64,000 nt of DNA from Streptomyces sp. AC555_RSS877. Lineage in GTDB: Bacteria > Actinomycetota > Actinomycetes > Streptomycetales > Streptomycetaceae. Every line of letters starts with the position of its first letter. Positions within the stretch are counted from its first letter, which is position 1. The DNA lies in the NCBI RefSeq assembly GCF_019049245.1, contig NZ_JAGMUK010000181.1:106190-170189 (forward strand), read 5' to 3'. The position numbers and the translations under genes are program-made. Of this stretch, positions 51,911 to 60,334 are shown one piece after another. The notes below the pieces were generated by a model. That model was not told where the DNA came from, made no database searches, and saw nothing but the letters and a program-made list of their open reading frames with translations.

Positions 51911-52492
51911 ATGAACGGGATCATGGAAGCGGGGACCACCCCCCTCGCTCCGGCTCGGGCGCATGCCCGGAACGTCACTGCGGACGCCGGCTGCGATGCC
52001 TTCATCCGAGACGTCTACGATCAGTACGGACTTCTGCTCGTCCGGTACGCCACGCGTCTGCTGGACGGCGACTGGCACAAGGCGGAGGACATCTTCCAGG
52101 AGACCGCGGCCCGTGCCTGGAAACACGCCCGGTTCCTGGGCACCCGCGGCGACCACATCCGTCCGTGGCTGTTCACCGTGGCCAGGAACCTTGTCATCGA
52201 CCACCACCGGGCTCGGCAGATCAGGCCGCTTGAGCTGATGCCGGTCGAGGACCTGGACACATCCTGGGATGGCATGAATTCCACGATCACCTCCCACGCG
52301 GTGATGGAAGCACTGGGGGAGCTGAAAGAGCAGCATCGGACCATCATCCGCCTCATGTACTACCTGGAATGCAGCGTCGCCCAGGCAGCCGAGCACCTCG
52401 GCATACCGCCCGGCACCGTCAAGAGCCGTGCCTTCTACGCCGTGCGGGCACTGCGCAAGGCCCTGGAGAAACAAGACGTACTCGGCGAGTAG
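51911..52492 (+). CDS. ECF sigma factor (SigL-like)
   Basis: 193 residues. Region 2 (YDQYGLLLVRYATRLLDGDW, KAEDIFQETAARAWKH) and region 4 (EQHRTIIRLMYYLECSVAQA, LGIPPGTVKSRAFYAVRALR) are complete. The DHHRARQIRPLE linker matches SigL/SigU-type ECF factors, which are usually paired with a zinc anti-sigma factor in the next gene. Here the next sequence is an integrase relic, so the anti-sigma partner is missing or elsewhere. Start ATG at 51911. Confidence 0.92.
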   Translation: MNGIMEAGTTPLAPARAHARNVTADAGCDAFIRDVYDQYGLLLVRYATRLLDGDWHKAEDIFQETAARAWKHARFLGTRGDHIRPWLFTVARNLVIDHHRARQIRPLELMPVEDLDTSWDGMNSTITSHAVMEALGELKEQHRTIIRLMYYLECSVAQAAEHLGIPPGTVKSRAFYAVRALRKALEKQDVLGE

Positions 52493-52529
52493 CCATGGCA
52501 CGGGCCGGCTCCACAACGCTAAGGAGCCC

Positions 52530-53078
52530 ATGTTCCTGTTCGAGCTCCAGGAGTGGTTCGGAACCCGGACGCCCGAAGCCACGGCCCACTACGCGAAGTG
52601 CACCCGAACACGCTGGCCAGGGCCTACAACGACGCCGGTTGCTGTGCCCGCAACGCCCGCAACGTCCGCGCAGTCGAAGTGCTCGTCGACCGTGACGCTG
52701 TCGCCTCCAGGGCCACCGCGAACGTCGAACCCCGGCAGTACTACGACCTCGGCCACGGCTGGTGCACCTACACCTTCTTCGAGTAGTGGCAGCACCGAAT
52801 GGCCTGCGAACGCTGCGACTTCCACACACCGACGGCGTTCAGCAAGGGCCAACTCCTGGAGGCCGAGGAGAACCTGCAGGAGATGCTCGCGGCCATCCCT
52901 CTGAAGGACGACGAACGAGCCGCGGTGGACGACGGCCAAGCCGCCCTTGACCAGATACTGGAGCGACTCACCGAGGTCCGTACCCCGGCCGGGCCGACGC
53001 CCCAGGCAGATCGGGATCCCCGCCCGGGCCACCCTGGTGCCGGTCATTGAGATCAACCGGAGACTGACAGGGGAGTAG
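52530..53078 (+). pseudogene. Tyrosine-type integrase remnant, broken three times
   Basis: C-terminal end of a transposon-type tyrosine recombinase. FELQEWFGTRTPEATAHYAK (active-site Tyr within HYAK) is followed by a frameshift near 52600, then NTLARAYNDAGCCARN and EPRQYYDLGHGWCTYTFFE. A TAG at 52784 replaces the usual Gln. The frame resumes as HRMACERCDFHTPTAFSKGQ and, after a second shift near 53010, IPARATLVPVIEINRRLTGE. N-terminal half absent. An old mobile-element scar at the left edge of the eroded island. Confidence 0.8.
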
Positions 53079-53081
53079 CAC

Positions 53082-53594
53082 TCATCGGCCCAGCCGGTGC
53101 CGAACGTACTCCGGCTGGGCCTCACCGACCTCGATGCGGTTCTCGTCGAGTCCGTTGACGATCCGCAGACAGCCCCCAGCGAAGGCGAACTCCACCGCCA
53201 CCGTTCCAGCCGCCAGGTCACGGCCTGCCGGCCGCCACTCAAGGAGTGCGACCTCGCGCATTTCCTGGCCGACGAACGGTTCGAGGCGCTCATCGCGCTG
53301 AGACCACTGGGGGGCCAGCTCGAACCACTCCCACCCGGCGATGTCCGCCGCGGTGTCGATCGTGCCCCAGCCGATCGAGAGCTCGTCGAGCTTCCAGTGG
53401 CAGACCTCCACTTGGATGCCGTCGAAGTCCAGCACCACCGGGCAGTCGGCGAACCAGTCCCCGTCCTCGGCGAACCGCACCACGGCGAACCCCGTCAACC
53501 GCCTACCGGCGAGCGTCGCCAGACGTGATCCGTGCGCCTGCCGAATCGCATCGAGCCCGACCAGGAGGGACGGCTCGAAACCAGAGATCCCCAT
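53082..53594 (-). CDS. Hypothetical protein
   Basis: 170 residues, soluble, no signal, rich in Trp and acidic residues (CHWKLDELSIGWGTIDT, WEWFELAPQWSQRDERL). No family recognised; it resembles small stand-alone proteins of toxin/immunity type in size, but nothing proves this. The ATG at 53594 is chosen over the upstream GTG at 53600 and frame start at 53639. It ends 4 bases from the integrase relic. Confidence 0.6.
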   Translation of the reverse strand: MGISGFEPSLLVGLDAIRQAHGSRLATLAGRRLTGFAVVRFAEDGDWFADCPVVLDFDGIQVEVCHWKLDELSIGWGTIDTAADIAGWEWFELAPQWSQRDERLEPFVGQEMREVALLEWRPAGRDLAAGTVAVEFAFAGGCLRIVNGLDENRIEVGEAQPEYVRHRLGR

Positions 53595-54185
53595 GTCCAC
53601 AGCCTGAGTCTCTCGGCCTTCTGCCCAGTCGGCCAACACATATCGGCCTGCGGGATCCTCCCGGAGCGGCCGGGGGAAGAAGAGGAGATGTCAAGCTGGC
53701 GGCCGACACTGCGGCCATCGTCCCGCGCGGGCGGTGGCACCGCCTCGCACTGGACAGCCCCAGCGACATCATGTCCGTCACCCGGCCGCGTGGCAGCCGT
53801 CTGGAGAAGCGAACCGAAGCCGAACTTGATCTTTAACGTTCGGCCTCGAATGGTGCGTCGAACTTGATCAATCGGTCCGGTAGCTGCCGCACACAGTAGC
53901 TGCATTCGCCAACCCGCTCACTCCCTCCGACGGGCCCGCCGCACCTTCGCCCAGACCGTCCAGCTCCTGGAGCTCTTCCTCCAACGCCAAGGCCGCGCGC
54001 CCGTCGCTCGCGAGCCATCCGCGTCGACGGTGACACCGTCAAGATCGGCGGATGGCTCGCCAAAGGCCGCACGAAACGCCGCGCGAGGCAACCCCCTGAC
54101 GACCGCGTGTGCCTGGTCGCCGCCTTCTTCGAGGGGGGCTGGGCGGACGATGGTGCACCTGACGCTGCTGTCGCCCACCCCTTCC
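53595..54185. other. Decayed sequence with a possible helicase-associated fragment
   Basis: The plus-strand stretch near 53925-54080 can be read, with shifts, as FAQTVQLLELFLQRQGRAPV followed by VDGDTVKIGGWLAKGRTKRR, similar to helicase-associated or replication-protein repeats. No complete frame exists. A TTTAACG at 53832 and the GATC-rich part show nothing clear. Confidence 0.35.
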
Positions 54186-54201
54186 GGTAACACCTGTTAC
54201 C
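54186..54201. promoter_or_regulatory. Palindromic operator of the toxin-antitoxin pair
   Basis: GGTAACA-cc-TGTTACC, a perfect palindrome 8 bases before the antitoxin ATG. Typical place and size for an autorepressed ribbon-helix-helix antitoxin site. Confidence 0.8.
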
Positions 54202-54209
54202 ATGTCGGT

Positions 54210-54449
54210 ATGGCCAAGACACAGCTGGGCGCGCGCGTGGACGAAGAAGTCGCGGAACTTGCGAAGAAACGCGCCGCGGACCTCGGACTGAGCATCGGCG
54301 ACTACCTCGCCCGGCTCGTGCACGATGACGCCAGCGGCCTGCGCGCCCGCGCGGTCGACGGCGCCGCCCGCTTCCTGGCCGAACATCAGAGCGTCTTCGA
54401 CGAAGCCGAGGACGCCCAGCACGCACCGCGGGGAGCACGCGCGGCCTGA
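54210..54449 (+). CDS. Ribbon-helix-helix antitoxin
   Basis: 79 residues. The N-terminus (MAKTQLGARVDEEVAELAKK) and the following helix (RAADLGLSIGDYLARLV) fit an RHH DNA-binding antitoxin, with a flexible acidic C-terminal tail to bind the toxin. The palindrome 54186-54201 precedes it, and the stop overlaps the toxin start by one base (TGATG). Confidence 0.83.
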   Translation: MAKTQLGARVDEEVAELAKKRAADLGLSIGDYLARLVHDDASGLRARAVDGAARFLAEHQSVFDEAEDAQHAPRGARAA

Positions 54450-54826
54450 TGGATCTGAACATCGACGTGCCCTGGATCCTGCAGGTTGCCGAGGCGGCTG
54501 GAGCGAACGATCCGGCACCTGACGACTACGGCGTTCCCATCTCGGCGGTGGCCCGCCACCAGGCCGAGCTGTTCGAGCAGGCCGTCTACGACGGCCCCTA
54601 CGCCAAGGCCGCCGCCCTGGTGCACACGCTGGGCCGGTGCCGCTGGCTGGAGCGCTCCAACCTCGCCGTGGCCGCCGCATCGGGCGTGATGTACCTCGAG
54701 GCCGCCGGAATCACGGTCAAACCCGCCCGCGAGGACGCCATCGCTCTCAAGGACCTGCTTTTGGACCCGGCCTGCACCGCCGGGAGGATCGCCGCCCTGC
54801 TGCGAGCCTGGCCCACCACCACCTGA
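54449..54826 (+). CDS. Fic/Doc-family-like toxin with degenerate motif
   Basis: 125 residues. Matches the short Streptomyces Fic-type toxin proteins: NIDVPWILQVAEAAG, then YGVPISAVARHQAELFEQ, VYDGPYAKAAALVHTLGRCR. The canonical HPFxxGNGR active-site loop is represented by HTLGRCRWLERSN, so the His is kept but the Gly-Asn-Gly/Lys segment is not. AMP-transfer or phosphorylation activity is therefore doubtful; it may use another chemistry or be inactive. Coupled to the antitoxin. Confidence 0.8.
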   Translation: MDLNIDVPWILQVAEAAGANDPAPDDYGVPISAVARHQAELFEQAVYDGPYAKAAALVHTLGRCRWLERSNLAVAAASGVMYLEAAGITVKPAREDAIALKDLLLDPACTAGRIAALLRAWPTTT

Positions 54827-54905
54827 AGCGACTCGCTGGCCCGCCCCGCACACTGGGGCGGGCCTCGCTGCGGCAGGACACCAACCACCGGGGGAGGAAG
54901 CGCAG

Positions 54906-55196
54906 ATGGATGTGGGCTCGGTGCTCGGCAACATAGGCCGGGTCGCGGCCGGGGTGGGCCGGTTCGTGTGGCAGGCGATGACCGCGCCGACCACGGGCAC
55001 AGAGGATGACGCCCGGTTCGAGATCGACAGGCTCGCGGAGAAGATCGAAGGCGAGGTACCGGAGGAGCTGCGGGACCTGGCCTGGGGTCTGGTCCTGGAG
55101 GCGCTGTACGAGGTCCCCCGGGAGATCGAGCAGTTGGTGGAGGAACACCAGAGGCCGGACGACGAGGAGGCCGACGAGCCGTCGACCAAGTCCTGA
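54906..55196 (+). CDS. Small hypothetical protein
   Basis: 96 residues with a hydrophobic or amphipathic N-terminus (SVLGNIGRVAAGVGRFVWQA) and a Glu-rich helical C-terminus (LAEKIEGEVPEELRDLAWGL, EEHQRPDDEEADEP). GGGGGAGG precedes the ATG by about nine bases, which supports expression. Family not recognised. It follows the toxin gene by 79 bases in the same direction and may be cargo of the same island. Confidence 0.7.
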   Translation: MDVGSVLGNIGRVAAGVGRFVWQAMTAPTTGTEDDARFEIDRLAEKIEGEVPEELRDLAWGLVLEALYEVPREIEQLVEEHQRPDDEEADEPSTKS

Positions 55197-55429
55197 TGCC
55201 GGAATCCGGAGGGCCCGTCACCCCCCACAAGGAGCGACGGGCCCTGCGGCCTACCGGGGAACGGCGCCTACATCCCGTCTCGGCGGCGTAACCGCCGGGC
55301 GGACCGTGCCCGTCCGGCGGGAGTTCAGCCCTGGTCCTGGGGCTGTTCGCGGGACTCCTGCAAGCTGACTCCCATGCGCCAGGACATCGCCCGGGACAAG
55401 GCGCTGGCGTGACGCGAGGAGTCGGGGGC

Positions 55430-55756
55430 GGAGATCCGCTGGGGGAGCGGCGGCAAGCACCGGCGTCAGGTGAAGGACGGGTTGCTCGTCGCGTTGTTCC
55501 GGCACTACGAGTCGAGAGCAGTCGAGTCGAAGCCGCTCCTTCATGATCATGCGTTGGTGTCGATCTGTGCCCGGCTGCCGGACGTCAGGGGGACGTGGGG
55601 GAACTTGTCGGCGGACTCGATGCTGGAGCACATCGTGGCGGCCGGCACCCCGTATTCCCTCTACTTCATGGAGGAGGTATCCGCCCGGTTCGGGTGGGCG
55701 TGGGAGTCGCGCGAGGTGACGCCAGGCAAGCGCCCGGTATGTAAATCGCGGGCCTC
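55430..55756 (+). pseudogene. MobF/TrwC-type relaxase fragment
   Basis: About 100 residues match part of the actinomycete conjugative relaxase: LFRHYESRAVESKPLLHDHA, DVRGTWGNLSADSMLEHIVA and SLYFMEEVSARFGWAWE. LHDHALVS covers the HxHxxV-like metal site region. The N-terminal catalytic tyrosines and all helicase parts are missing, and the frame decays after VTPGKRP. Relic of an integrative conjugative element or plasmid. Rest of 55197-55935: nothing found. Confidence 0.75.
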
Positions 55757-55935
55757 GGCCGGCGCCTCATCGGGACCAGCCCGCGCTGCAGCGTCCTCAA
55801 CGCTGAGCTTCAGCGAGTCAGACTGCCAGGTCGTCAACCATCGGTGAGATCGCTCAGCCTTCACTGAGACAGGACGTCTGCCGTCCGTGATGGTCGCGGG
55901 TCGGTATCGGCACCCGGCGTAGTTGGTGGGGCGCG

Positions 55936-57150
55936 TCATTCGAACCGTGCGGTATTCCTGCCCGGTGCCGGCCCGGTCAGGAGTGCCCTGATGGCGCCCC
56001 GGTCTGCGGGAAGGCCGATGTCGTCGAACCATGAGGTGATGAGCTGGGTGTGTCGCCAGCACACGTCGCGGTCGGCGAGAGCGCTCAGATAGCGGTGCTG
56101 AGCGAGAGTGAGGTTGGTGCCCTGGTCATAGCCGGAAGGGAAAGCTGCTGCGAGTAGCGGTCCCCAGTCTTGGGCGACGGTGAGGTTGCTGCAGAACGGC
56201 ACAGAGGCCATGGCGGCTGGCAGGAGCTCCTCGAAGTCGGCAGCGCGTTCGATGGCCACGGACAGAAGGGCATATCGCAGACGGCCTTCGATATGCGGAA
56301 GCGGTTCCCCGGCCCAGGGATCAGCGGCGGTGGGTTCGAGGAACCAGGAGTCGATGACTTCGGGTTCGAGTAGAGCGTGGAGGATTGTTCGCGTCGCATT
56401 GGTGTTGTCGGCGCATGCGGGTGACAGGGCGGCGCAGGCACGGATGGCGGGGTCGGGGTCCTCGAGCCAGATCGTGGTGTCCTGGCCCCACGTGCCGATG
56501 GTCAAGATGGTGTTGGCGCGTTCCCGCCGGTCGGTGCTTTCGAGCAGCAGCCGTCGCAGAATTCGGGTGGTTCTGGAGATGCGACTTGCCAGCTCAGGGG
56601 CTTGAACTAGCGCTGCGGTGGTGCGGAGGGCAGCAGCGCGGACGGTGGGGTCAGGGGCCAAGAGGTGAGCGGAGACGGCGTCGTGGATCGTGCCGCGGAC
56701 GGCGCGGACCGAATCGGTGACGCCCGGATCATTGCCGTCCTCCTCCTCCTCGCTCGTCTCGCCGTATGCCGCCGAATCCGCGATCTGACCCAGCCATTCC
56801 AGCAAGGCAGCACGCAGCGGTCGAGGCTGGTCATCCCAGGTGGAGTAGTTCTCGTGGCGGGCGAGGGTGCGGGGGTCGTTCAACACCGCGGATACGTACA
56901 GGGCGGCTGGCGCCGTCGCGCTGTAAAGGGACTCCTGATGCAGGACGGACATGTCCAGCAGCTCCAGCGCCCCCGCTTGCACCTCCGGGTCCTCGTCCAG
57001 GAGCTGAAGCAGGCGAAGTGGAGTGTCCTGCGCAACCCCGTAGGCATGCTCAAGTTCGGTCCAGTCCGTTCCCTCGATCGCGGAACGTGGATCAGGCAAT
57101 GGCCCATGGAGCGTCTGATCGGCACTCTGGTAGTCATCCTGGCTCGTCAC
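55936..57150 (-). CDS. HEAT-like helical repeat protein
   Basis: 404 residues from the GTG at 57150. Helical repeats such as LRLLQLLDEDPEVQAGALEL, DAVSAHLLAPDPTVRAAALR and LEDPDPAIRACAALSPAC suggest a HEAT-type solenoid. No enzymatic motif or signal. The frame is open further upstream to 57447, but the extra residues look like a different, decayed protein. Function unknown; such proteins often bind other proteins and sit near immunity or mobile genes. Confidence 0.75.
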   Translation of the reverse strand: MTSQDDYQSADQTLHGPLPDPRSAIEGTDWTELEHAYGVAQDTPLRLLQLLDEDPEVQAGALELLDMSVLHQESLYSATAPAALYVSAVLNDPRTLARHENYSTWDDQPRPLRAALLEWLGQIADSAAYGETSEEEEDGNDPGVTDSVRAVRGTIHDAVSAHLLAPDPTVRAAALRTTAALVQAPELASRISRTTRILRRLLLESTDRRERANTILTIGTWGQDTTIWLEDPDPAIRACAALSPACADNTNATRTILHALLEPEVIDSWFLEPTAADPWAGEPLPHIEGRLRYALLSVAIERAADFEELLPAAMASVPFCSNLTVAQDWGPLLAAAFPSGYDQGTNLTLAQHRYLSALADRDVCWRHTQLITSWFDDIGLPADRGAIRALLTGPAPGRNTARFE

Positions 57151-57405
57151 AGGGCAAGGATCGCCCCTGCCACTGACACGCCTCGCGGTCGGGTATGGGA
57201 GGGACTCCAGCAGGCCCGATGCCTGCGGGGGCGTCCCGGTTGTGGGCGAGATGCGGCCGGCGATGTCTTTCCAGTGGAGGGTGTAGTCGCACCAGCGGTC
57301 CAGGAGCACTTCGTCGTGTCCCACGGCGAGCAGGCCGGCGCCGGTGGCGGCGCGGTAGTCCTGGACGGCGGCCACCAGCGCGGCGGTGGGGGACGCGTCC
57401 GGCAT
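57151..57405 (-). pseudogene. In-frame remnant ahead of the HEAT-like gene
   Basis: From ATG 57405 the frame reads MPDASPTAALVAAVQDYRAA, then GHDEVLLDRWCDYTLHWKDI, which looks like a real helical N-terminus, before becoming low-quality Pro/Ser/Arg sequence that joins the HEAT-like gene. I read it as a truncated gene fused by chance, or as an unusual N-terminal extension of the HEAT-like protein. Unresolved. Confidence 0.4.
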
Positions 57406-57864
57406 GGCGATCATCTCGTCGCGGATCAGCCAGCGTGAGCGTCGCACGAGCCAGGCAGGCGCGTTGCAGCTGGCCGTCGCTGACCTACATGTGACTTAAC
57501 GGTTCCCCGGAACTGACTGACTGTTCCATAGCGCTATGGCTGCCGCTAGTGCGGTGACCGCAAATGGGTTCGCCGAGTGACGATTGGAGCGATGCGAAGG
57601 GCAGTTAAAAGGTGGACATTTGCGTGAGGATTCCGGGTGTGATCGGCCATCTTGTGACTTTCCTGTTCGGCCTGGGGTGGACGGGCTCTTACCGATGTTG
57701 CGCCGACGCCGACCGGCCGAAGTGGAACTGACTGCTGCGGTACGGAAGTCGGTGACCGGGTTCGGGGAGGAGGCGGCCGCTTTGGAGTTCGATGCCAAGG
57801 CCCTGTCGCCACCCCCGCTGCGGGCATCTTCCTCTGGGCCGCCCGCTGATCCAGACGAAACGCC
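57406..57864. other. Gene-poor stretch with possible mobile-element debris
   Basis: Contains AGCGCTAT-type palindromic bits and a frame on the plus strand (57584-57868) of unknown kind. No transposase motif, no clear terminal repeats. Not annotated as a gene. Confidence 0.4.
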
Positions 57865-58182
57865 CTAGTCGTCGAACTCGAAGCCTGATGTCTCCGCACG
57901 GGCAACAATCTCGCGAACGGCGCTGGGACTTGAGATCACGGTTTCAAGAGCAGCTCTGAGCTGCGCGAGGTCACTTGAGCTCCCGAGCGCACAGAACATG
58001 CCGCCCTCGCTGTCGAAATCGAGGCGCTCAGCAATATCTGGCCAGGCGAACTGCACAAGTCCTTCCCAGAAGTACCCACTTGGCTCGTGCCCGGTGGCAA
58101 GTACTGCAGCATCGGCGACCAGGTCACCGACAGAGAGCGTCAGCGAGTACTCGCCGTCAAAGTCATGCAGGGTGATCGTCAC
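57865..58182 (-). CDS. Imm51-family immunity protein (orphan)
   Basis: 105 residues. LHDFDGEYSLTLSVGDL, HEPSGYFWEGLVQF and the ending AETSGFEFDD are the hallmarks of Imm51, an immunity family of polymorphic toxin systems. It protects against a toxin by binding it. No toxin, polymorphic-toxin leader or secretion gene is adjacent, so this is a stand-alone immunity gene. GTG start at 58182 with GGGAGG eight bases upstream; ATG 58209 is a less likely alternative. Confidence 0.85.
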   Translation of the reverse strand: MTITLHDFDGEYSLTLSVGDLVADAAVLATGHEPSGYFWEGLVQFAWPDIAERLDFDSEGGMFCALGSSSDLAQLRAALETVISSPSAVREIVARAETSGFEFDD

Positions 58183-58221
58183 AGCGCGATCCTCCCACGC
58201 CCAGTGCACAGGCAGTCCAAC

Positions 58222-58440
58222 TCACCGAACCGCTTGTCTGCTCTTGCCCCTGGTGAACCTTCCCGTCACAGCACTAGCGTGCCCGAGCGAGACAGGTACA
58301 GGCCCGAGGGTGTCGATCCGGTACCGGTCGTCCGTGTCGAGCAGCAGATAGCCGGTCAGCTGCCACGCGTCCGCTTGGCTCAGGCTGCGGGTGTACTGGG
58401 TGCTTTTACGGTCGAGCTTTCGACCCCATGGGATTGACGT
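58222..58440 (-). pseudogene. C-terminal fragment of an uncharacterised protein
   Basis: Reads WGRKLDRKSTQYTRSLSQAD then AWQLTGYLLLDTDDRYRIDT, ending in Arg-rich debris. The WQLTGYLLLDTDDRYRIDT block is like the end of actinomycete proteins of unknown function that may carry a PD-(D/E)xK-type fold. There is no start. A relic; the rest of 58183-58536 is empty. Confidence 0.5.
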
Positions 58441-58536
58441 TGGGGCAGGGTGTGGACGACGTGCGGCGGGAGGTGTCTCTGACACTGCACCTGCGAGGAT
58501 GAGGGGGCAGCCGCGACCAGCTGAAAGGGGTCCCCC

Positions 58537-59010
58537 GTGACCGGGATTCAGGAAGGACTGTGCCTCTTGGGTCCCGCCATGGTGACCGTGTTCGTCATCG
58601 GCGCGGGCAACGAACCGCTGCCGCCGCAGGCGTTCCAACTCGCCGGACTCGTGCCCGACGAGGTGCACCCGTTCATGTTGATGGAGCAGCCCACGGCGAT
58701 CGCCCCCTTGGGCCTCATGTCGTACGACCTCACCTTCCGCGACACCTCGCTCCCCCTGCACGTCTACACGCGCGAGACGTTGCGCCGCCTGTGCGCGGAC
58801 GGCCGAGCCGTGGCCTGGGCCGGCTTCGAGGGGTCGTTCCACTACGACCACCTCCTCACCGAGGACATGGCATCCTCGGTCTACGGATGCTGCGTGAGCG
58901 GCGCTGAGCCCGAGGTCGCACGGGACTTCACGATCCTGCGCGGCGCGGCTTGGAGGAAGCGGATAGCCGAAACCCGCGCGGCCCTGGAAGAACTTCTGCG
59001 TCAGCCTTGA
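58537..59010 (+). CDS. Hypothetical protein
   Basis: 157 residues, soluble, mixed alpha/beta (TVFVIGAGNEPLPPQAFQLA, YDLTFRDTSLPLHVYTRETL, HYDHLLTEDMASSVYGCC). No family recognised. GTG start with AAAGGGG upstream; an ATG at 58579 would drop 14 residues. Transcribed alone, in the cargo region of the eroded island. Confidence 0.65.
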   Translation: MTGIQEGLCLLGPAMVTVFVIGAGNEPLPPQAFQLAGLVPDEVHPFMLMEQPTAIAPLGLMSYDLTFRDTSLPLHVYTRETLRRLCADGRAVAWAGFEGSFHYDHLLTEDMASSVYGCCVSGAEPEVARDFTILRGAAWRKRIAETRAALEELLRQP

Positions 59011-59092
59011 GCTGCCGCTCTGCGCTTTCCTGGCAGTCCACACATTTCCGCCGTTGGTTGTGTACACATCACTCGATCGTTACCGTGACCGC

Positions 59093-59755
59093 ATGACAGG
59101 TCGGGGGATGCGGTGGGTGGGGCTGGCCGGGGGGTTGGTGGCGTCGCTGGCCGCGATGTCCAGCGTGGTGTTGCCGTGGGTGAGGGGCGGCGAACGCTCA
59201 ATTCCTGGCGTGGATGCAGGTGAGCGCCTGGAGTCCTACGTCAGCGATGCGATCCTGCCGGTCGTGCAGTTCTACCTGGTTCCCGCGTTCGCGTGGTCGT
59301 TGGTCGCCCTTCTGCTGGCAACGACAGTGGGAGTACGGGCGCCCTGGGCTCGGTTCGTGGCTGCCGCCGTCGCGTTGCTGCCCACGGCCCTCCTGGGCTT
59401 GGGGATAGTGACAGCTGCTGATCCGGGGCCTCAAGCCGAGGCGTATGAGGTGCGGTCACAATGGATATGTGCGGCTGTGATCGCCGTGCTGCTGCTCCTG
59501 CTCCTGGCCGCGGTGGTTGCCCTGTTGCGCCGCGTGTACTGGATCTATCACTGGTTCGTCGTCATGTTCCTCGTGGGGCTTGGGGCCCTGCACCTTGTTG
59601 CGATCGGTCTCCTTGCGGCCACGCTGCACTCTGATGTGCAGGTCACCGGCTTCGCATGGCTGACTGGTGTCGGATACATCCTGGCGGGCGTCTTCGCCGC
59701 CATCGGGACACGTGGAGCGGCCGCGTTGGCTGAGGAAGATCGGTGTCAGCCGTGA
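59093..59755 (+). CDS. Hypothetical multi-pass membrane protein
   Basis: 220 residues with about five membrane helices (GLAGGLVASLAAMSSVVLPW, FVAAAVALLPTALLGLGIV, AAVIAVLLLLLLAAVVALL, FVVMFLVGLGALHLVAIGLL). Family not recognised. Start ATG at 59093; the frame opens a little earlier at 59054. TGTACA and ATCGATC-type palindromic bits precede it, without a clear operator. Confidence 0.7.
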   Translation: MTGRGMRWVGLAGGLVASLAAMSSVVLPWVRGGERSIPGVDAGERLESYVSDAILPVVQFYLVPAFAWSLVALLLATTVGVRAPWARFVAAAVALLPTALLGLGIVTAADPGPQAEAYEVRSQWICAAVIAVLLLLLLAAVVALLRRVYWIYHWFVVMFLVGLGALHLVAIGLLAATLHSDVQVTGFAWLTGVGYILAGVFAAIGTRGAAALAEEDRCQP

Positions 59756-60334
59756 AGCGCCGTTGTCCCTTGGACGGCCTGGTCGGACAGGATTCCTGAC
59801 TGGGCGATCGGGCGAGGATCGGTGTCCCGGCCGCCGTGCCGCTCGTGGGCCGTGTGGCTTGGCGGCTCGGCTGGTGGGTGATTCAGCAGGCCATGGTGCG
59901 GACGAGGTCGAGGTCCAGCTCGGTGTTCGGCTTGCGCAGGGTGAAGAGCCACGGGCCGCTGCAAGCGCCGCGAGAAGGCACAGCCCGAGGCTGTGTCGCG
60001 GTACGAGGTGTGCGTCGGCCGGACAGAGGTTGGGCAGCCCCCGGCGTGCAGCGCGCACCGGGCCACCGTCACCGGCGACGCGGCAGGTCCAGCTGGTGCG
60101 ACGACGATCTCTGCGCCACACCGCACCTCGCCTCCCCGCCGACTACCGCCTGCAGCACCGCCACGGCAGTCAGGTCACGGTACGCCGACACGAGCCGCGA
60201 CCACGTCCTGCCCGCGGTCGCCCCGCCTCCGCGACCTGCCAGTGCTCAACGGTTGTCTGTCCCCGGATATCCGGCAGTCGGGCCATCTGACCCGGCGGCT
60301 CGCCCGCCCCCGCTCCCGCCCCGCCTTCCCCCTG
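59756..60334. other. Gene-free stretch, right edge of eroded island
   Basis: No supportable gene on either strand and no repeats or operators recognised. Right of it regular operons resume. Confidence 0.45.
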
